Counted from the stretch's first letter, positions 52,268 to 62,018 are shown. The stretch is 64,000 bases of DNA from Pseudomonas sp. QS1027 (GCF_002814235.1 NZ_PHSU01000003.1:496001-560000), one strand, 5' to 3'. Notes: a model not told the origin generated them from the sequence alone. Numbers and translations: made by a program.

Positions 52268-54727
52268 ATGAAGCAAACGCGGACTCTCGGAACCCCACGA
52301 CTGTTGGGCATCGTCTGGCCATTTATCGCGGTTGTCCTGTTTCAGGCCTTGCTGGGCTGCCTGAGCCTGTACGTGCTGTCCGCCGTGCGCGGTTATGTAG
52401 CGGGCGAGAGCCTCTGGTCCAAGGGCCAGAAGGACGCCATCTACTACCTCAACCTGTACGCCGATAGTCGCGACGAAACGATTTTCCAGAAATACCAGGA
52501 AGCCATTGCCGTGCCCCAGGGCGGCCACGACCTGCGGGTTGCCCTGGATGCACCGACCCCGGACCTGGCGGCCGCCCGGCGCGGTATCCTGCAAGGCGGC
52601 AACCACCCCGACGATGTCTCCAGCATCATCTGGTTGTACCTGAACTTCCGGCACTTCAGCTATCTGGAACGAGCCATTGAAAAATGGACGGTGGGCGACA
52701 CTTATCTGGTGCGGCTGGACAACGTTGCCCAGCAGATGCATCGGGCGATCTCGGCCAACCAGGAAAGTAATAACGATATCCAGCGCTGGAAAAGCCAGAT
52801 TTTTGCCATCAACGATGGCGTGACTCCCGCCGCGAAAGCTTTCAGCGATGCCTTGGGTGAAGGTTCGCGGGTCATTCTGCGCTTGCTGCTGATCACCAAC
52901 CTGGCCACAGCCCTGGGCCTGATCGCCCTGGCCCTGCTGCGCACGCACAAGTTACTGGCCCAGCGCCATGCCTTTGCCGATGCCTTGCAACTGGAAAAAG
53001 AGCGGGCGCAGATTACCCTCGAGTCGATTGGCGACGGGGTCATCACCACCGATGTGGAAGGTGCCATCGCCTATATGAACCCGGCCGCCGAGCATCTGAC
53101 CCACTGGAAGGCCGGACAGGCCTATGGCTTGCCCCTGGCGGCGCTGTTCAACCTGCTCGACGAAAATGCCCAGGACGAAGGTTTTACCCTGATCGAACAT
53201 ATTCTCAGCGGCCGGCTGAGCGGTGGCAGCGAGCATTCCAAGCTGATCCAGCGCCTGGATGGCAGCACCGTGTCGGTGACCCTGGTGGGGGCGCCGATCC
53301 GCAACGCCGGCAAGGTCAGTGGCACGGTGCTGGTGCTGCACGATATGACCCAGGAGCGCCAGTACATTGCCAACCTGTCGTGGCAGGCTACCCATGACGC
53401 CTTGACGGGCCTGGCCAACCGCCGCGAATTCGAGTATCGCCTGGAACAGGCGCTGTACAACCTGGGCCGCCAACCGGCACGCCATTCGTTGATGTTCCTC
53501 GACCTGGACCAGTTCAAGCTGGTCAATGACACCTGTGGTCATGCCGCCGGCGATGAATTGCTCCGGCACATCTGCGCCTTGCTGCAATCCGGCTTGCGCG
53601 AGGGCGATACCTTGGCCCGCCTGGGCGGTGACGAGTTCGGCATATTGCTGGAGAACTGCCCGTCGGAGGCGGCGGAAAAGATCGCCGAAGGCCTGCGGCA
53701 GACCGTACAGAACCTGCATTTTGTCTGGAAGGGGCGGCCGTTCGTGACCACGGTCAGTATCGGCCTGGTACATATCGCCCAGGCACCGACCACTTTGGAG
53801 GCTTCGTTGCGGGCGGCGGACATGGCCTGCTACATGGCCAAGGAGAAGGGCCGCAACCGGGTCCAGGTGTATCACGCGGACGATTCGGAGTTGTCCCTGC
53901 GCTTTGGCGAGATGGCCTGGGTCCAGCGTCTGCACATGGCCCTGGAGGAAAACCGGTTCTGCCTGTACGCCCAGGAAATTGCTGCCCTGGGGCACACCGA
54001 TCACACCGGTGGCCATGTCGAAATCCTCCTGCGTCTGCACGACGAAGCCGGGCGGATGATCCTGCCCGACAGCTTTATCCCGGCCGCCGAGCGTTATGGC
54101 CTGATGACCCAGCTGGATCGTTGGGTGGTGCATAACGTCTTCAAGGTCATTGCCGAATGCATCGCCCAGAAGCGCGAGGGCGCGATGGCGATGTGCGCGA
54201 TCAATCTGTCGGGTACCACCATTGGCGACGAGGGCTTCCTCGGCTTCCTGCATGAGCAGTTCAAGGTGCACGGTATTCCGCCGGATATGATTTGTTTCGA
54301 AATAACTGAAACCAGCGCCATTTCCAATCTCGGCAGTGCCATACGATTTATCAATGAACTCAAGAACTTGGGCTGTCGGTTCTCGTTGGACGACTTTTGC
54401 GCGGGAATGTCTTCGTTCGCTTATCTCAAACATTTGCCTGTAGACTTCCTGAAGATCGATGGAAGTTTCGTAAAGGATATGCTGGACGACCCGATTAACC
54501 GCGCCATGGTCGAGGTGATCAATCACATCGGCCATGTCATGGGGAAGCGAACGATTGCTGAATTTGTTGAAACACCGCAGATCGAGCAGGCCCTGCTCGA
54601 AATCGGTGTCGACTATGCTCAAGGCTACATTATCGAGCGGCCGCAGTTGTTCACCTGTGACAGCCTGTTGTGTCGGCCCGCTCGACCCCGGCCTCTCCTG
54701 TTCAAGGCGCCTGGTACATTCCGCTGA
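52268..54727 (+). CDS. rbdA: RbdA-type GGDEF/EAL c-di-GMP enzyme
   Basis: RbdA is a membrane c-di-GMP regulator that promotes dispersal in P. aeruginosa. The 819-residue product has an N-terminal membrane helix (GIVWPFIAVVLFQALLGCLSLYVL), a periplasmic sensor and a second helix (LGLIALALLRTHKLL). A PAS segment follows (ITLESIGDGVITTDVEGAIAYMNPAAEHL). The GGDEF motif is intact at residues 453-457. In the EAL domain the first motif reads EILLR near residue 585, and the loop usually DDFG reads DDFCAG at 708-713. KIDGSFV is kept. Phosphodiesterase activity is likely. Confidence 0.92.
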   Translation: MKQTRTLGTPRLLGIVWPFIAVVLFQALLGCLSLYVLSAVRGYVAGESLWSKGQKDAIYYLNLYADSRDETIFQKYQEAIAVPQGGHDLRVALDAPTPDLAAARRGILQGGNHPDDVSSIIWLYLNFRHFSYLERAIEKWTVGDTYLVRLDNVAQQMHRAISANQESNNDIQRWKSQIFAINDGVTPAAKAFSDALGEGSRVILRLLLITNLATALGLIALALLRTHKLLAQRHAFADALQLEKERAQITLESIGDGVITTDVEGAIAYMNPAAEHLTHWKAGQAYGLPLAALFNLLDENAQDEGFTLIEHILSGRLSGGSEHSKLIQRLDGSTVSVTLVGAPIRNAGKVSGTVLVLHDMTQERQYIANLSWQATHDALTGLANRREFEYRLEQALYNLGRQPARHSLMFLDLDQFKLVNDTCGHAAGDELLRHICALLQSGLREGDTLARLGGDEFGILLENCPSEAAEKIAEGLRQTVQNLHFVWKGRPFVTTVSIGLVHIAQAPTTLEASLRAADMACYMAKEKGRNRVQVYHADDSELSLRFGEMAWVQRLHMALEENRFCLYAQEIAALGHTDHTGGHVEILLRLHDEAGRMILPDSFIPAAERYGLMTQLDRWVVHNVFKVIAECIAQKREGAMAMCAINLSGTTIGDEGFLGFLHEQFKVHGIPPDMICFEITETSAISNLGSAIRFINELKNLGCRFSLDDFCAGMSSFAYLKHLPVDFLKIDGSFVKDMLDDPINRAMVEVINHIGHVMGKRTIAEFVETPQIEQALLEIGVDYAQGYIIERPQLFTCDSLLCRPARPRPLLFKAPGTFR

Positions 54728-54773
54728 AACCTTTGCTGATCTGCTTAAATCACCACTCAGAAGGAGCCCGACA

Positions 54774-55571
54774 GTGATCGACACTTTCAGCAGAACCGGC
54801 CCGCTTATGGAGGCCTCCAGCTACCCCGCGTGGGCGCAGCAGCTCATTCAGGACTGTAGCGAGAGCAAGCGCCGGGTTGTCGAACACGAACTTTACCAGC
54901 GGATGCGCGACAACAGATTGAGCGCGAAAACCATGCGCCACTATCTGATTGGCGGCTGGCCGGTGGTTGAACAGTTTGCGTTATACATGGCCCAGAACCT
55001 CACCAAGACCCGTTTTGCCCGCCATCCCGGCGAGGACATGGCGCGGCGTTGGCTGATGCGCAATATCCGCGTGGAACTGAACCACGCCGACTATTGGCTG
55101 CATTGGAGTCGCGCCCACGGCGTGACCCTCGAGGATCTGCAGGCACAACAGGTACCGCCCGAGCTGCATGCGCTGAGTCATTGGTGCTGGCACACCAGTT
55201 CGTCCGATGCACTGATCGTCGGGATTGCCGCGACCAACTACGCCATTGAAGGGGCCACCGGCGAGTGGTCGGCGCTGGTCTGTTCGACGGGGGTCTATGC
55301 CGCGGCTTTTCCGGAGGAAGACCGCAAGCGTGCGATGAAATGGTTGAAGATGCATGCCCAGTACGATGATGCCCATCCGTGGGAAGCACTGGAAATCATC
55401 TGCACCCTGGCCGGCAACAATCCCGCCAAGGCGCTGCAGGTCGAGCTGCGGCAGGCGATCTGCAAGAGCTACGACTACATGTACCTGTTCCTCGAACGTT
55501 GCATGCAGCTGGAGCACGGGGAAAAGGCTCCGGCCGCTCGCGAGCGCCAGGCCGCTCTCGCCGAGGGCTGA
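54774..55571 (+). CDS. TenA/PqqC-like (haem-oxygenase-fold) protein
   Basis: GTG 54774 (MIDTFSRTGPLMEASSYPAW) has GGAG seven bases ahead and gives 265 residues; 80 in-frame codons upstream lie inside rbdA. The all-helical fold shows in MRHYLIGGWPVVEQFALYMAQNL, NIRVELNHADYWLHW and NYAIEGATGEWS. Such proteins act as TenA thiaminases, PqqC oxidases or iron-containing redox enzymes. The histidine and glutamate pattern fits either a metal or a cofactor site. The real function is open. Confidence 0.82.
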   Translation: MIDTFSRTGPLMEASSYPAWAQQLIQDCSESKRRVVEHELYQRMRDNRLSAKTMRHYLIGGWPVVEQFALYMAQNLTKTRFARHPGEDMARRWLMRNIRVELNHADYWLHWSRAHGVTLEDLQAQQVPPELHALSHWCWHTSSSDALIVGIAATNYAIEGATGEWSALVCSTGVYAAAFPEEDRKRAMKWLKMHAQYDDAHPWEALEIICTLAGNNPAKALQVELRQAICKSYDYMYLFLERCMQLEHGEKAPAARERQAALAEG

Positions 55572-55608
55572 CTGGTAGCGTGTTGAGCCTGAACTCGATG
55601 CAGTCACT

Positions 55609-55689
55609 GTGGGAGCCGGTTTGCCGGCGATAGCGGCCGGCCAGGCGATGCAAGGCTAAGGGCCTCATCGCCAGCAAGCCGGCTCCTAA
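55609..55689. repeat. REP element pair (inverted)
   Basis: GTGGGAGCCGGTTTGCCGGC (55609-55628) and the inverted GCCAGCAAGCCGGCTCCTA (55669-55687) match the classic Pseudomonas REP consensus. They lie about 40 bases apart, in opposite orientation, between converging genes. This is a typical intergenic position for such pairs. Confidence 0.85.
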
Positions 55690-55732
55690 AGGAATTGCCT
55701 GCAGTCTTGAGTTTCCGGCTTGTGTCGCGGAT

Positions 55733-56659
55733 TCAGCCCGCCATGGCCAGGCGGTTGCGACCTTCGCGTTTGGCCACATACAAGGCACTGTCCGCGCGGC
55801 GCAGCAGGCTCTCGGTGGACTCCCCCGGCAACAGCGTGGCGCAACCCAGGCTCACCGTCAGGTTGATCAACTTTGCGTCGCAGTCGTAATCCTGGGCCTG
55901 GGCCGCATGGCGCAGGCGTTCGCCGACCAATGCCGCCGCCTCGCGATGGGTATTGGACAACAGGATCAGAAACTCCTCGCCGCCATAGCGGAACACCCGG
56001 TCGACATTGCGCAGCTGGTCCTTGATCGACGCGGCGACGATTTTCAGTACCTTGTCGCCGGCGCTATGACCGTGGTTGTCATTGATCTGTTTGAAATGGT
56101 CGATATCCAGCATCAGCACCGAGATCGGCTGGCTATGGCGGCGCGCCAGTTCGAATTCCCGCTGCAGGGCCTGCTCCATGGCGATGCGGTTGCCGGTTTC
56201 GGTCAGCGGGTCGCGCAATGCGCAGCGCGTGGCGGCACGGTAGAGCAGGGCGTTGCGCATCGGGTACAGCAGACTTGCCAGTGTTGATTCCAGGCTGCCC
56301 AGTTCCTGTTCGTCGAAGCGGCTGTTACGACGGAATATCAACTCGCCCAGTTGTTCACCCTCATGGCTGAGGCTGTAGCTGATCAGGTGATGGCCGCGTT
56401 GGCCGAACTCCAGGCGCAAGTCGCTGGCCGGGTGCAGGTAGCTCAAGGCGTCCAGTGGCACCACGCGCTGGATCTCGCGGAAGAAGATGTCCAGGATGCG
56501 CTCCGGCTCCAGGCTGATCTGCAACTGCAGGGCCAGTTGATGGCGCAGTTGAGCCAGGCTGATGGGGCGTTGCTGGGCGGGGGGGAGCTGGCCAAAGCCC
56601 AGACGTTGCAATCTGGCGCGATCAAAGTCAATTGCGTTGGTCTGGGTCGGCGTTTTCAT
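55733..56659 (-). CDS. Diguanylate cyclase (GGDEF) with N-terminal GAF-like domain
   Basis: The 308-residue product has an N-terminal sensory part (about residues 30-150, ERILDIFFREIQRVVPLDALSYLHPASDLRLEFG) resembling a GAF fold. The GGDEF domain has the active GGEEF motif in FRYGGEEFLILL, with DIDHFKQINDNHGHSAGD metal site. The I-site (RxxD) is RNVD, five residues before the GGEEF motif. It should make c-di-GMP. It lies beside the YciK-like SDR, in the gyrA block. Confidence 0.92.
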   Translation of the reverse strand: MKTPTQTNAIDFDRARLQRLGFGQLPPAQQRPISLAQLRHQLALQLQISLEPERILDIFFREIQRVVPLDALSYLHPASDLRLEFGQRGHHLISYSLSHEGEQLGELIFRRNSRFDEQELGSLESTLASLLYPMRNALLYRAATRCALRDPLTETGNRIAMEQALQREFELARRHSQPISVLMLDIDHFKQINDNHGHSAGDKVLKIVAASIKDQLRNVDRVFRYGGEEFLILLSNTHREAAALVGERLRHAAQAQDYDCDAKLINLTVSLGCATLLPGESTESLLRRADSALYVAKREGRNRLAMAG

Positions 56660-56934
56660 GGTGGTGAGCCCCTAAGCACAAAATACGGTCTTACAGGGTG
56701 GGCGAGAGCGGCTTGGGAGTCGCTCTCGCGCTGCGTAGTTGAATGAGTTAGAGCGAAAGTCGTGCCAATCGGTTCAACCGAATAAAAGTCGTTTGAATTC
56801 AGGGGCTTTGATTTTCCGAGAAGCGTGCCGCTGGTGGGCGATGGCGGCAGTTGTTTGACTTGTGCTGATGGCTTTTTGAAATTAAGTCGCTGCGTGCCGG
56901 TATTCCGGCACGCGCGGCGGGGTGAGGCGAGGGG
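56660..56934. other. Intergenic region with a 5'-side hairpin
   Basis: This 275-base spacer separates two minus-strand genes. GCGAGAGCG and CGCTCTCGC (56702-56710 and 56721-56729) form a perfect 9-bp stem with a 10-base loop, 43 bases upstream of the diguanylate cyclase start. The second hairpin is listed separately. No promoter was located. Confidence 0.5.
56892..56913 (-). terminator. Hairpin downstream of the YciK-like SDR gene
   Basis: GCGTGCCGG and CCGGCACGC pair perfectly over 9 bp around a TATT loop, 22 bases past the SDR stop. The sequence after it on the minus strand has only a short AT-rich run. It probably ends the minus-strand transcript. Confidence 0.55.
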
Positions 56935-57675
56935 TTATTGCGCGTCGAAGGCCTGGCCGTTGACGCCGCTGCTGTCGGGCCCCATCAGGTACAGGTAGAC
57001 CGGCATGATTTGTTGCGGTGTCGGGTTGTTTTCCGGGTTCTCGCCGGGATAGGCCTGGGCGCGCATGCTGGTACGGGTGGCGCCGGGGTTGATGCTGTTG
57101 GCGCGCACCGGGGCTACTGTGTCCAGCTCGTCGGCCAGGGTCTGCATCAGGCCTTCGGTGGCGAACTTGGACACGCCATAGGCGCCCCAGTAGGCGCGGC
57201 CTTTGCGACCGACGCTGCTGGAGGTGAAGATCACCGAACCGTCCTGGGACAGCTTGAGCAGCGGTAGCAAGGTGCTGGTCAGCATGAACATGGCGTTGAC
57301 GTTGACGTGCATGACGCGCATGAAGTTTTCGCCGGACAGCTGTTCCAGCGGGGTGCGCGGGCCGATGATCGAGGCGTTGTGCAGCAGGCCGTCGAGGTGG
57401 CCGAATTCACTTTCGATCATCGCCGCCAGTTCGTCGTACTGGTGCGGCAGGGCGGTTTCCAGGTTGAACGGGATCACCGCCGGTTGCGGGTGGCCGGCGG
57501 CTTCGATCTCGTCGTAGACCTGGCTCAGGTTGGCTTCGGTCTTGCCCAGCAGCAGCACGGTGGCACCGTGGGCGGCGTAGGTCTTGGCGGCGGCGGCGCC
57601 GATGCCACGGCCGGCACCGGTGACCAGGATGACACGGTCCTTGAGCAGGTCGGGGCGGGCGGAATAATCGAACAT
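56935..57675 (-). CDS. YciK-like short-chain dehydrogenase/reductase
   Basis: The 246-residue SDR has the cofactor motif VTGAGRGIGAAAAKTYA, then NAS in LHNASIIGP. The catalytic part is FTSSSVGRKGRAYWGAYGVSKFATEGLM (Ser and YxxxK). The start MFDYSARPDLLKDRVILVTG matches the YciK group. In Pseudomonas it precedes mupP and ubiG, as here. Arg after the glycine motif favours NADP(H). The substrate is unknown. Confidence 0.9.
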   Translation of the reverse strand: MFDYSARPDLLKDRVILVTGAGRGIGAAAAKTYAAHGATVLLLGKTEANLSQVYDEIEAAGHPQPAVIPFNLETALPHQYDELAAMIESEFGHLDGLLHNASIIGPRTPLEQLSGENFMRVMHVNVNAMFMLTSTLLPLLKLSQDGSVIFTSSSVGRKGRAYWGAYGVSKFATEGLMQTLADELDTVAPVRANSINPGATRTSMRAQAYPGENPENNPTPQQIMPVYLYLMGPDSSGVNGQAFDAQ

Positions 57676-57711
57676 GGCTAAACCTCTACAGATGTAAAAC
57701 AGCTGGCAGGC

Positions 57712-58383
57712 TCAGCAGCTGCACAGCGCGTTATCCAATACCTTGCGCAACTCCAGCGGATGATCGACCACCACATCGGCGCCCCAGTGATCGGGGTTGT
57801 CGTCCGGATGGATGTAGCCGTAGCGCACTGCGGCGGTACGGGTGCCGGCGTCGCGACCGGACTCGATATCACGCAGGTCGTCACCGACGAACAAGACACT
57901 GGCCGGGTCGAGATCGAGCATCTTGCACGCGAGGATCAGCGGCTCCGGGTCGGGCTTGCTGTTCTTCACGTGGTCCGGGCAGATCAACAGCGCCGAGCGC
58001 TCTGCCAGCCCCAGCTGTTGCATGATCGGTTCGGCGAAGCGCAGCGGCTTGTTGGTGACCACGCCCCAGAGCAGATTGGCCTTCTCGATGTCGGCCAGCA
58101 GCTCGGCCATGCCGTCGAACAGGCGGCTGTGCACGGCGCAGGCCTTGAGGTAGCGCTCGAGGAACTCCTGGCGCAAGGCTTCGAAGCCCGGCGACTCGGG
58201 GTCCATCATGAAGGTGATGGCGACCATGGCACGGGCACCGCCGGAGATCTCGTCGCGAATCGCCCGGTCGGCAATCGGCGGCAGGCCGCGCTCGGCGAGC
58301 ATGGCCTGGCAGATGGCGATGAAGTCCGGCGCGGTGTCGAGCAGGGTGCCGTCCATGTCGAAGAGAACCGCTCTCAAGCGCAT
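57712..58383 (-). CDS. mupP: N-acetylmuramic acid 6-phosphate phosphatase MupP
   Basis: MupP removes phosphate from MurNAc-6P in the peptidoglycan recycling route used by Pseudomonas, feeding AmgK. The 223-residue HAD protein has motif [16 protein letters not shown], motif [12 protein letters not shown], motif [13 protein letters not shown] and motif [17 protein letters not shown]. It is close to gph-type phosphoglycolate phosphatases, but the neighbourhood (ubiG, YciK) identifies MupP. It begins 3 bases after the ubiG stop. Confidence 0.9.
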   Translation of the reverse strand: MRLRAVLFDMDGTLLDTAPDFIAICQAMLAERGLPPIADRAIRDEISGGARAMVAITFMMDPESPGFEALRQEFLERYLKACAVHSRLFDGMAELLADIEKANLLWGVVTNKPLRFAEPIMQQLGLAERSALLICPDHVKNSKPDPEPLILACKMLDLDPASVLFVGDDLRDIESGRDAGTRTAAVRYGYIHPDDNPDHWGADVVVDHPLELRKVLDNALCSC

Positions 58384-58386
58384 CGG

Positions 58387-59085
58387 TTACTCCTCGCGCA
58401 GGGTCTGGATCATGTAGTTGACGTCAACGTCCGCCGCCAGCTTGTAGTGCTTGGTCAGGGGGTTGTAGGTCAGGCCGATGATGTCCTTGACCGCCAGGCC
58501 GGCTTCGCGGCTCCAGGCGCCCAGTTCGGAAGGCCGGATGAATTTCTTGAAGTCGTGGGTGCCGCGTGGCAGCAGGCCCATGATGTATTCCGCGCCGACG
58601 ATGGCGAACAGATAGGCCTTGGGGTTGCGGTTGATGGTGGAGAAGAACACCTGGCCGCCGGGCTTGACCATGCGGAAGCAGGCGCGGATCACCGAGGACG
58701 GGTCGGGGACGTGCTCGAGCATTTCCAGGCAGGTCACCACGTCGAACTGCTCGGGCATTTCCTCGGCCAGGGCTTCGGCGGTGATCTGCCGATACTCGAC
58801 ACTGACACCGGATTCCAGTTGGTGCAGCTGGGCCACGGCCAGGGGCGCTTCACCCATGTCGATGCCCATCACGGTGGCACCGCGCTGGGCCATGGCCTCG
58901 CTGAGAATGCCGCCGCCGCAGCCGACGTCGAGGACCTTCTTGCCGGCAAGCTTGACCCGCTCGTCGATCCAGTTGACCCGCAGCGGGTTGATGTCGTGAA
59001 GCGGCTTGAACTCGCTTTCGCGGTCCCACCAGCGATGGGCGAGGGCTTCGAACTTGGCGATTTCAGCGTGGTCGACGTTGCTCAT
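58387..59085 (-). CDS. ubiG: Ubiquinone biosynthesis O-methyltransferase
   Basis: UbiG does both O-methylations of ubiquinone synthesis with SAM. The 232-residue product has the motif [36 protein letters not shown] and [29 protein letters not shown]. It sits between mtaD and mupP, as usual in Pseudomonas. A bacterial UbiG membrane-binding region is suggested by the [23 protein letters not shown] segment. Confidence 0.95.
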   Translation of the reverse strand: MSNVDHAEIAKFEALAHRWWDRESEFKPLHDINPLRVNWIDERVKLAGKKVLDVGCGGGILSEAMAQRGATVMGIDMGEAPLAVAQLHQLESGVSVEYRQITAEALAEEMPEQFDVVTCLEMLEHVPDPSSVIRACFRMVKPGGQVFFSTINRNPKAYLFAIVGAEYIMGLLPRGTHDFKKFIRPSELGAWSREAGLAVKDIIGLTYNPLTKHYKLAADVDVNYMIQTLREE

Positions 59086-59173
59086 GGACTATCCTCTAAA
59101 GCTTGGAAATCAGGTTGATGCGCCCGCCGGGCGTTGCGTCATCTTCAATTCAGTGCGCCCGATGGCGCGTCAA

Positions 59174-60505
59174 TCAATGTGCCTGAGCGCCGATGCGCTG
59201 GCCCCAGGCCCGGGCCGTGGCGCCTAACTGCTGTTCGTCCAGGCGAGTCAGGCGGCGGTCTTCGAGCAGAGGCTTGCCGCCGACCCAGACATGTTGCACG
59301 CAGTCGCGGCCGCTGGCGTAAATCAGTTGCGACACCGGGTCGTAGATCGGCTGCCGGGCCAGGCCCGACAGGTCGAAGGCGACCATATCCGCGGCTTTGC
59401 CGACTTCCAGCGAACCGATCTCCTGCTCCAGGCCCAGGGCCCGGGCGCCATTGAGGGTCGCCATGCGCAGTGCGCGGTGCGCGTCCAAGGCCGTGGCGGA
59501 ACCGGCGACGGCCTTTGCCAACAAAGCGGCGGTACGGGTTTCGCCGAGCAGGTCGAGGTCGTTGTTGCTCGCCGCGCCATCGGTGCCCACGGCCACGTTC
59601 ACGCCGGCTTGCCACAGGCGCTCCACCGGGCAGAAACCGCTGGCCAGTTTCAGGTTCGATTCCGGGCAGTGGATCACGCTGCTGTTGCTTTCTACCAGCA
59701 ATGCCAGGTCGTCATCGCTGATCTGGGTCATGTGCACGGCCTGGAAGCGCGGGCCGAGCAGACCGAGGCGGCCGAGGCGCGCCAGCGGACGTTCGCCGCG
59801 TTGCTCGACTGACTGCTGCACTTCAAAGGCGGTCTCATGCACGTGCATGTGGATCGCGGCATCGAGCTCTTCGGCGATGACCCGGACTTTTTCCAGGTTT
59901 TCGTCGCCAACGGTGTAGGGTGCATGGGGACCGAAGGCGATCTTGATCCGTGGGTGATGCTTCAGGTCGCCGAACAGCTCGACGGCCTGGCGCAACGACT
60001 CGTCGACGCTGGCGGCGCCGGGAATCGGGAAATCCAGGATCGGAATGGCGATCTGCGCGCGCATGCCACTGTTGTGCACGCGTTCGCTGGCGATTTTAGG
60101 GAAGAAGTACATGTCCGAGAAACAGGTGATGCCACCCTTGAGTTGCTCGGCGATGGCCAGGTCGGTGCCGTCGCGGACGAAGGCTTCGTCGACCCATTTG
60201 GCCTCGGCGGGCCAGATATGCTGCTCCAGCCAGGTCATCAGCGGCAGGTCGTCGGCCAGCCCGCGAAACAGGGTCATGGCGGCGTGCCCGTGGGCATTGA
60301 CCAGACCGGGGGCGAGCAGGGTCTCCGGTAGTTCGCGGACTTCCCTGGCGCCGAGTTTCAAGGCCTCGGCCCGGGGGCCGATAAAGGCGATGCGTCCGTC
60401 ACGAATGCCCAGGCCATGCTCCTTGAGTACCACGCCGGCGGGCTCGACCGGGACCAGCCAGGTCGGCAGCAGGAGAAGATCGAGCGGGGCGGCGGTATTC
60501 GGCAT
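59174..60505 (-). CDS. mtaD: 5-Methylthioadenosine/S-adenosylhomocysteine deaminase (TRZ/ATZ family)
   Basis: This enzyme deaminates methylthioadenosine to methylthioinosine at the start of Pseudomonas methionine salvage. It is a 443-residue amidohydrolase. Metal histidines are in [21 protein letters not shown], with further His in [28 protein letters not shown] closes the site. The start [16 protein letters not shown] is divergent from mtnA, 109 bases away, so both halves of the pathway share a promoter region. Confidence 0.93.
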   Translation of the reverse strand: MPNTAAPLDLLLLPTWLVPVEPAGVVLKEHGLGIRDGRIAFIGPRAEALKLGAREVRELPETLLAPGLVNAHGHAAMTLFRGLADDLPLMTWLEQHIWPAEAKWVDEAFVRDGTDLAIAEQLKGGITCFSDMYFFPKIASERVHNSGMRAQIAIPILDFPIPGAASVDESLRQAVELFGDLKHHPRIKIAFGPHAPYTVGDENLEKVRVIAEELDAAIHMHVHETAFEVQQSVEQRGERPLARLGRLGLLGPRFQAVHMTQISDDDLALLVESNSSVIHCPESNLKLASGFCPVERLWQAGVNVAVGTDGAASNNDLDLLGETRTAALLAKAVAGSATALDAHRALRMATLNGARALGLEQEIGSLEVGKAADMVAFDLSGLARQPIYDPVSQLIYASGRDCVQHVWVGGKPLLEDRRLTRLDEQQLGATARAWGQRIGAQAH

Positions 60506-60543
60506 CGTGGACGGCTTCCGGGCTTTATCTGAAATAATGGCGA

Positions 60544-60549
60544 AGTATA
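60544..60549 (-). promoter_or_regulatory. Possible -10 box for mtaD
   Basis: TATACT on the minus strand, 38 bases before the mtaD ATG, matches the -10 consensus. No good -35 is seen, so support is limited. Confidence 0.3.
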
Positions 60550-60575
60550 CCCGAGCGTCCCCACGGGGGGATCGC

Positions 60576-60581
60576 TATAAT
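60576..60581 (+). promoter_or_regulatory. Possible -10 box for mtnA
   Basis: TATAAT, a perfect -10 consensus, lies 33 bases before the mtnA ATG. No good -35 is seen at 16-18 bases, so it may need an activator or be coincidence. Confidence 0.4.
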
Positions 60582-60614
60582 CGGCGGCTTTTGTTCCGGA
60601 GTGTGGGGTGAATC

Positions 60615-61691
60615 ATGCGCGATCGGCTGTTGGCTGCGGAAAAAGTGAAGGCCATCGATTGGCGTGATGGTGCCTTGTATCTGCTCGATCAGCGCATGCT
60701 GCCGTTCGAGGAAACCTGGTTGGCTTACGACGGCGCGGCGGGGGTCGCCGAGGCGATTCGCTCGATGGTGGTGCGCGGTGCGCCGGCCATTGGCATCAGC
60801 GCCGCCTATGGCGTGGTGTTGGCGGCGCGGGCCCGAATCGCCGAGGGTGGCGACTGGCTGGCGGCGATGGAAGCCGACTTTGCCCTGCTGGCGAACTCGC
60901 GACCGACCGCGGTCAATCTGTTCTGGGCCCTGGACCGCATGCGAGAGCGTCTGGAGCGGGTCAAGGACGGCGCCGATCCGCTGGCGGCCCTGGAGGCCGA
61001 AGCGGTGGCGATCCATGACAGCGATCGCGAGGCCAATCTGACCATGGCGCAACTGGGGGTCGACCTGATCCGCAAGCACCAGGGCAATGCCCAGGCAATT
61101 CTCACCCACTGCAATACCGGCGCCCTGGCCACCGGCGGCTTCGGTACGGCCCTGGGGGTGATTCGCGGGGCCTTTCTGGAAGGCATGGTCGAGCAGGTCT
61201 ATGCCGATGAAACCCGGCCCTGGCTGCAAGGCTCGCGCCTGACCGCCTGGGAACTGGCCAACGAAGGCATTCCGGTGACTTTGAATGCCGACTCGGCCGC
61301 CGCGCACATCATGAAGACCAAGGGCGTGACCTGGGTGATCGTCGGGGCCGACCGCATCACCGCCAATGGCGATGTGGCCAACAAGATCGGCACCTATCAG
61401 CTGGCGGTCTGCGCGATGCACCACGGCGTGCGTTTCATGGTGGTGGCGCCGAGTTCGACCATCGACATGGACCTGGCCAGTGGCGACGATATCCCGATCG
61501 AAGAGCGCGACGGCAGCGAGCTGTTGAGTGTCGGCGGTCATCGGGTGGGGGCCGAGGTCGAGGCCTTTAATCCGGTCTTCGACGTGACGCCGGCGGACCT
61601 GATCGATGTCATCGTGACCGAAAAAGGCATCGTCGAGCGCCCGGACACCGCGAAGATGGCCCAGTTGATGTGTCGCAAACGCCTGCATTGA
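60615..61691 (+). CDS. mtnA: S-methyl-5-thioribose-1-phosphate isomerase
   Basis: MtnA isomerises methylthioribose-1-phosphate to methylthioribulose-1-phosphate, the substrate of MtnB (18675-19295). The 358-residue product has the family motifs [18 protein letters not shown], the cysteine-containing [19 protein letters not shown], and the aspartate in [21 protein letters not shown]. It is divergent from mtaD and 327 bases upstream of gyrA. Confidence 0.96.
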   Translation: MRDRLLAAEKVKAIDWRDGALYLLDQRMLPFEETWLAYDGAAGVAEAIRSMVVRGAPAIGISAAYGVVLAARARIAEGGDWLAAMEADFALLANSRPTAVNLFWALDRMRERLERVKDGADPLAALEAEAVAIHDSDREANLTMAQLGVDLIRKHQGNAQAILTHCNTGALATGGFGTALGVIRGAFLEGMVEQVYADETRPWLQGSRLTAWELANEGIPVTLNADSAAAHIMKTKGVTWVIVGADRITANGDVANKIGTYQLAVCAMHHGVRFMVVAPSSTIDMDLASGDDIPIEERDGSELLSVGGHRVGAEVEAFNPVFDVTPADLIDVIVTEKGIVERPDTAKMAQLMCRKRLH

Positions 61692-62018
61692 CCGGCTTTT
61701 GTCCCCGGCCGAGGGGTATTTTGCGTGCCAGAAAGGCCGTTATTTTGCCTCTAAGCCCCTCTCGGCGCGCTCCCGGTCGGTTACAGTCGCCGCCCGTCTA
61801 CTTCCTTGCCTCTGCCGGGGTAGGTGCGTGGCGGCGATTGTGATAACATCCGACGGTTTCCAGGGTAGCCCGAACCGGCTGCCTTCACTGCGCAGATCCA
61901 AGGCATAACTCGTTGATTTGTCGTAAGTCGTTGCAGGGCATCAGGCCCGCGGCGGCGAGCTTCGTTCGTCCCATATGGATGTGACGAAGTTTCACCAGAA
62001 AAAGGAATCAGGCTTCTC
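61692..62018 (+). other. Leader and intergenic region of gyrA
   Basis: The 327-base spacer contains GCCGAGGGG (61709-61717) facing CCCCTCTCGGC (61756-61766), a bulged stem that may end mtnA transcription. TATTTTGC occurs twice inside this loop. A promoter for gyrA is expected here; GATAAC near 61842 is the best -10-like string, without a matching -35. An AAGGA lies about 14 bases before the gyrA ATG. Confidence 0.4.
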
